This document shows positions 60,701-64,000 of a DNA stretch of 64,000 bases, in pieces (position 1 is the stretch's first letter; each line of letters opens with the position of its first letter). A program made the translations under genes and the position numbers. The stretch comes from Ardenticatenaceae bacterium (lineage in GTDB: Bacteria > Chloroflexota > Anaerolineae > Promineifilales > Promineifilaceae): NCBI GenBank assembly GCA_020634415.1, contig JACKBT010000003.1, positions 124,001 through 188,000 on the forward strand. Reading direction: 5' to 3'. The notes below the pieces were generated by a model. It was not told the DNA's origin. It worked only from the letters and a program-made list of their open reading frames with translations, and ran no database searches.

Positions 60701-61408
60701 TTGGACTCCCTCTCCCAACTACACGCCGAGATGCAAGCCTGCCGCCGCTGCCTGGAAGCGGGCCACGAAATCACGCCGCCGGCCATCTTTCGCGGGCAAG
60801 CCACAGCGCAAGTTTTGTTAATTGGGCAGGCTCCCGGTGTAACCGAGGTGGAAGCGGGACGGCCGTTTAACGCCAGCAGCGGTCGTCGTCTGTTCCAATG
60901 GTTGGGGGAAGCGGGCTGGGATGAGAATGATTTTCGCGCACGGCACTATATGACGGCCGTTACCAAATGCTACCCTGGCAAAGCCGCCAACGGCAAAGGC
61001 GACCGCGTCCCCAGCAAAGCCGAGCAAGTCCTCTGCCGCTCTTTTTTGGAACGTGAAATCAGCCTGGTTAACCCCCGTGTCATTATCCTCGTCGGTGGAT
61101 TGGCGATCAAGCTCCTCTTCCCCGCCTCGGCCAAATTGAAAGAGGTGATTGGAACGGCCGTTTACTTCCCTCCCCAATCCCTGGCCCACAACCCCACCAA
61201 CTTCAACCTGAACGATGCCCAATGGCTCAAACACCCTCTCGCCCCTCGCCCCTCACCTCTCACCTCTCTGCCGGAGGACGGCCGTTACATCATCCCCCTG
61301 CCCCACCCCTCCGGGGCCAGCCTGTGGCCCAACAAATCCGCCAACCAGACCCTCATCAACCAGGCCATCAACATCCTCACCCAACTCCGCACAGGATATA
61401 ATCTATAA
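60701..61408 (+). CDS. Fe-S uracil-DNA glycosylase family protein
   Basis: About 235 residues. Motif 1 is LIGQAPGVTEVEAGRPF with the downstream SSGRRLFQWL; the C-terminal motif is LPHPSGAS. Four cysteines in the pattern CRRC near residue 15, KCYPG and LCRSF fit the [4Fe-4S] cluster of family 4/5 enzymes. It removes uracil from DNA. The start is uncertain: TTG 60701 is used, but ATG 60731 and a frame overlapping the M3 gene from 60626 are possible. A low-complexity stretch, HPLAPRPSPLTSLPED, interrupts the segment before the catalytic motif and looks repeat-derived. Confidence 0.82.
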   Translation: MDSLSQLHAEMQACRRCLEAGHEITPPAIFRGQATAQVLLIGQAPGVTEVEAGRPFNASSGRRLFQWLGEAGWDENDFRARHYMTAVTKCYPGKAANGKGDRVPSKAEQVLCRSFLEREISLVNPRVIILVGGLAIKLLFPASAKLKEVIGTAVYFPPQSLAHNPTNFNLNDAQWLKHPLAPRPSPLTSLPEDGRYIIPLPHPSGASLWPNKSANQTLINQAINILTQLRTGYNL

Positions 61409-61430
61409 ACAGCAAGCTCCCATCAGTTTC

Positions 61431-61463
61431 TTGCGGGGAACTGAGGGGAACTCAGAGGAACTA
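61431..61463. repeat. Family C repeat (short copy)
   Basis: TGCGGGGAACTGAGGGGAACTCAGAGGAACT repeats the GGAACTCAGAGG unit found in the lut operon. It is located downstream of the UDG gene. Confidence 0.75.
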
Positions 61464-61478
61464 ATTTTGTAACTGTCC

Positions 61479-61545
61479 ACCCTCCCGGAGGCTTCTTTTA
61501 CGGAGGCTCTCTCGAGGAAAAACCTCCGGGAGGATTTTTCACTCG
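61479..61545. repeat. Family D hairpin, loop orientation 1
   Basis: Arms CCCTCCCGGAGG and CCTCCGGGAGGA enclose a 31-base loop beginning CTTCTTTTACGG. The paired copy at 62803 has the same flanks but the loop is reverse-complemented (29 of 31 positions agree after inversion). Confidence 0.85.
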
Positions 61546-61587
61546 ATGGACTGAATAATTACCTAATTTTCACAATTGGAGGAACAC

Positions 61588-62676
61588 ATGAACCACACCC
61601 CCTTTAACGGCTTAGGCATGAATATGGGCAACCTTTCCCGGCTTTCTGCCGCCCAAACCCGCTCCATCAGCCCAGAAAATTTCACGGGCGAGAAGAGCCA
61701 AGGTGGCAAAGCCACCGAAGGCACAGGGGCCATTCACGCCACCGGCCTCGGTCAGGGCTGGAAAATCTCCCCCTCCGTCCGCATACAGCCCGGCCAAACA
61801 TTTGCAATGGCCGACATCAGTGGCCCTGGGGCCATCCAGCAAATCTGGATGACCCCCACCGGCAACTGGCGTTTCAGCATCCTGCGCATCTACTGGGACG
61901 AACAGGAGCAGCCCGCCGTTGAATGTCCGGTAGGCGACTTCTTTGCCTCCGGCTGGGGGCGTTTTGCGCCTCTCTCCTCCCTCGCCGTATGCGTCAACCC
62001 CGGCAGTGCCTTCAACTGTTATTGGGAGATGCCCTTCCAAAAGCAGTGCCGCATCACCATGACCAACATTGGCGACGAGGCCATGACCCTCTATTACCAA
62101 ATCAACTACACCCTTACCGACGTGCCCACCGACTGTGCCTATTTCCATGCCCAATTTCGCCGCGTCAACCCTCTGCCCTATCAGGATGTCTACACCATCC
62201 TCGATGACGTACAGGGGCAAGGACATTATGTGGGCACATACATGGCCTGGGGCGTAAACAACAGCGGCTGGTGGGGCGAAGGCGAAATCAAATTCTTCCT
62301 CGACGGTGACGATCCCTTTCCCACGATTTGCGGCACGGGTACGGAGGATTATTTTTGCGGCTCCTATAACTTTGAAAACAAAGAGACGCGCCAATATCAG
62401 GCTTTCTCCACCCCCTACGCTGGCCTGCACCAAATTCTGCGCCCCGACGGTGTGTACCAGTCGCAAACACGCTTCGGCATGTACCGCTGGCACATCCCCG
62501 ACCCCATTCGCTTTCAACAAGACCTGAAGGTGACGATTCAGGCGTTGGGCTGGCGGCAAGACCGCCGCTATTTGCCGCTGCAAGATGACATCGCCTCGGT
62601 AGCTTACTGGTATCAGACGCTGCCGACTGCGCCCTTCCCCACGCTGCCGCATCGGGATTATTTGGAAGTGATTTGA
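61588..62676 (+). CDS. DUF2961 / GH172-family protein
   Basis: A 362-residue protein of the DUF2961 family, whose members include GH172 fructofuranosidase-type and difructose-anhydride enzymes. Recognised segments are TGLGQGWKISPSVRIQPGQ-like strands near residue 55, ISGPGAIQQIWM, RIYWDEQEQPAVECPVGDFF (about 93-112), the YYQINYTLTD strand and the conserved GTGTEDYFCGSYNF. The Glu of GTGTEDYF is a candidate catalytic residue. There is no signal peptide, so it appears cytoplasmic. GGAGG before ATG 61588 supports the start. It is bracketed by two family D hairpins and has no ACGGCCGT site. Confidence 0.85.
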   Translation: MNHTPFNGLGMNMGNLSRLSAAQTRSISPENFTGEKSQGGKATEGTGAIHATGLGQGWKISPSVRIQPGQTFAMADISGPGAIQQIWMTPTGNWRFSILRIYWDEQEQPAVECPVGDFFASGWGRFAPLSSLAVCVNPGSAFNCYWEMPFQKQCRITMTNIGDEAMTLYYQINYTLTDVPTDCAYFHAQFRRVNPLPYQDVYTILDDVQGQGHYVGTYMAWGVNNSGWWGEGEIKFFLDGDDPFPTICGTGTEDYFCGSYNFENKETRQYQAFSTPYAGLHQILRPDGVYQSQTRFGMYRWHIPDPIRFQQDLKVTIQALGWRQDRRYLPLQDDIASVAYWYQTLPTAPFPTLPHRDYLEVI

Positions 62677-63005
62677 AAGGGGTAAAACGTAAACTTAATG
62701 GGATTCATTTACTTCGTACAGGCGCAAAATGTGCGCCATATGCGTAAAAAGATCAAAGATTTCGCAGATTACACTGATTTTACTTTTTGCCATCGTAACC
62801 GTTCACCCTCCCGGAGGTTTTCCCTCGAGAGAGCCTTCGTAAAAGAAGCCTCCGGGAGGATTTTCGCTCGAGGAACTGAACGATTACTTGCCATCTGCAA
62901 AATCCATGTAATCCCTGATGACTTTGGTTGTGGCTTCGCCACGTTATGTTTTACGTTTTACGCTTTACCCATTACAATTCTCTATCTCATCTGAGGATAA
63001 TTGAT
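62677..63005. other. Intergenic region with hairpins upstream of the ABC ATPase
   Basis: Non-coding gap of 329 bp. It holds the family D hairpin (62803-62875) and GTAAAACGTAAA-type strings at its two ends (62687 and 62945). A longer ABC reading frame from 62928 would start inside this region. No RNA gene is seen. Confidence 0.7.
62803..62875. repeat. Family D hairpin, loop orientation 2
   Basis: Flanks CACCCTCCCGGAGG and CCTCCGGGAGGATTTT match the copy at 61479, while the 31-base loop (starting TTTTCCCTCGAGAG) is its reverse complement. Confidence 0.85.
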
Positions 63006-63986
63006 ATGGATTCCTTTATCACCTGCGAAAATCTGGTCAAAATTTATCAACTGATGGACGACATCGAAGTTCAGGCGCTGCAAGGGCTGGATTTAACGGT
63101 GGAACAAGGTGAAATGGTGGGGGTGATCGGGGCCAGTGGCAGTGGTAAGTCTACGCTGTTAAATGTGTTGGGTGGGTTGATTCGGCCGACGGGGGGGCAG
63201 GTGGTGGTAAACGGCCGTCCCCTCTTCAAACTCACCTCAGTCCAACTAGACCGCTATCGGCGCGAAGAAGTCGGTTTTGTCTGGCAGCAAGGCGCACGCA
63301 ACCTCATCCCCTATCTCAGTGCCATCGAAAATGTGGAGTTCCCCATGCTGTTGGCCGGACAATCTGGCCGCAAAGCCCGCCAACAGGCCGAACGGCTGAT
63401 GGAGATGGTGGGCCTGGCCGAACGCCGCAACCACCAACTTGGCTCCCTCTCCGGCGGTGAGCAGCAGCGCGTGGCCATTGCCATTGCCCTGGCGAATGAC
63501 CCCTCTCTCTTGCTGGCCGATGAGCCAACGGGTGAACTGGACTCTGTGACGGCGCAGCAAATTTACGATATGTTCAAGACGTTTAACCGGGAATTGCACC
63601 TGACAACGCTGATTGTGAGCCATGATCCGGGCATTGCGCGGCATGTGGACAGGGTGATTGCTATTCGCGACGGTAAGTTAGCCAGTGAGACGGTGCGCCG
63701 AGAACGGCCGTCTGACCTGCACTCCGACGAACATCACGACGACCACTTTGAAGAACTCATCGTCCTCGACTCGGCCGGCCGCCTGCAAATCCCCAAAGCC
63801 CAACGCGAAGAGCTAAACATCCGGCGACGTGTCACCCTGGAAGTTGTGCCTGAAGGCATTCTGATTAAACCAGCCAATTCAGAGGAAGAACTGCGGCGGG
63901 AACGGCCGAAAGCAGGCGAACCCTCTCAGCAAAAAACCAGCTCACGCTGGCAGCAGCTTCTCACCACCTGGCGGCGCAGCCGGTAA
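63006..63986 (+). CDS. ABC transporter ATPase with C-terminal AbrB-like domain
   Basis: A 326-residue protein. Residues 1-225 form a MacB/LolD-type ABC ATPase: Walker [10 protein letters not shown] (about residues 41-49), signature [12 protein letters not shown], Walker [13 protein letters not shown] and the H-loop His in LIVSHDPG. After a linker ([12 protein letters not shown]), residues about 252-290 ([20 protein letters not shown], then [17 protein letters not shown]) have the AbrB/SpoVT DNA-binding beta-hairpin pattern. A C-terminal fusion of this kind is unusual; it could dimerise the ATPase or regulate its own operon. The permease would be expected beyond 64000. ATG 63006 fits the start of the ATPase fold. 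Confidence 0.88.
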   Translation: MDSFITCENLVKIYQLMDDIEVQALQGLDLTVEQGEMVGVIGASGSGKSTLLNVLGGLIRPTGGQVVVNGRPLFKLTSVQLDRYRREEVGFVWQQGARNLIPYLSAIENVEFPMLLAGQSGRKARQQAERLMEMVGLAERRNHQLGSLSGGEQQRVAIAIALANDPSLLLADEPTGELDSVTAQQIYDMFKTFNRELHLTTLIVSHDPGIARHVDRVIAIRDGKLASETVRRERPSDLHSDEHHDDHFEELIVLDSAGRLQIPKAQREELNIRRRVTLEVVPEGILIKPANSEEELRRERPKAGEPSQQKTSSRWQQLLTTWRRSR

Positions 63987-64000
63987 AAGAACAGAAAGGT

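Noticed and set aside
61612..62652. Long minus-strand ORF opposite the GH172 gene
   Set aside because: Antisense to a conserved family gene with a good ribosome-binding site; its translation shows no family signature.
1..64000. Integrated phage or complete insertion sequence
   Set aside because: No transposase, integrase, phage structural gene or target-site duplication was seen; repeats here are short and non-coding.
1..64000. Enrichment of ACGGCCGT as a simple codon effect
   Set aside because: The octamer appears in all three phases and in intergenic DNA, which codon preference for one phase would not produce; it is kept as a finding.

Overview
The window is about 64 kb of a bacterial chromosome with moderate-to-high GC. 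It is most likely from an uncultured Chloroflexota (Anaerolineae-like) bacterium. This placement is an inference from three things: a ba3-type oxidase locus with an auracyanin-like cupredoxin, large secreted choice-of-anchor and tandem-95 proteins ending in a YLPFV-type motif, and a general aerobic heterotroph gene set. No rRNA, tRNA, phage, transposase or CRISPR array was recognised.

Layout. (1) 0-12.5 kb: acyl-CoA and housekeeping enzymes (thiolase, HMG-CoA lyase, rhodanese, HNH nuclease, class V aminotransferase, aat, META lipoprotein, M20 peptidase), a fused aryl-CoA monooxygenase/old-yellow-enzyme with an eroded C-terminus, and an LLM-type flavoprotein. (2) 12.7-17.0 kb: a lutABC lactate-oxidation operon interrupted by an AT-rich gene with a HEPN-type RxxxxH motif; copies of one short repeat lie inside lutA, before lutB and before the HEPN gene. 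(3) 17-28 kb: an MFS transporter, a PPOX-fold protein, then a respiratory block: heme A synthase, two SCO copper chaperones, CoxIIa, CoxII, heme O synthase, CoxI, a blue copper lipoprotein, and a cytochrome b-ferredoxin-MvhD-like fusion. (4) 28-37 kb: amidinohydrolase, TauE-like permease with an overlapping histidine kinase, secreted beta-helix protein, PspC, Nudix, and two tandem beta-lactamase-fold proteins, one of which has lost its catalytic motifs. (5) 37.6-56.6 kb: a secreted-protein island with an M36 metalloprotease, a BNR-propeller protein, a choice-of-anchor-B protein and a subtilisin split by an in-frame stop. They share nearly identical C-terminal DNA cassettes and all end in the same YLPFV-x-K motif. 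(6) 56.6-64 kb: enoyl-CoA hydratase, methyltransferase, M3 peptidase, Fe-S uracil-DNA glycosylase, a GH172/DUF2961 protein bracketed by two hairpin repeats whose loops are mutually inverted, and an ABC ATPase fused to an AbrB-like domain.

Two features run through the whole window. First, the octamer palindrome ACGGCCGT (often AACGGCCGTT) occurs about 75 times by my hand tally, where one or two would be expected by chance. This resembles the HIP1 palindrome of cyanobacteria. It is absent from several blocks, including the HEPN gene. Second, intergenic spaces carry families of hairpin repeats, here called A to E, which also invade coding sequences and supply stop codons and ribosome-binding sites.

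The best candidates for undescribed biology are the ACGGCCGT palindrome, the HEPN gene inside lutABC, the YLPFV terminal motif with its recombining cassettes, the inverted-loop repeat pair, and the cytochrome b/MvhD fusion next to the oxidase. All counts and alignments were done by eye.
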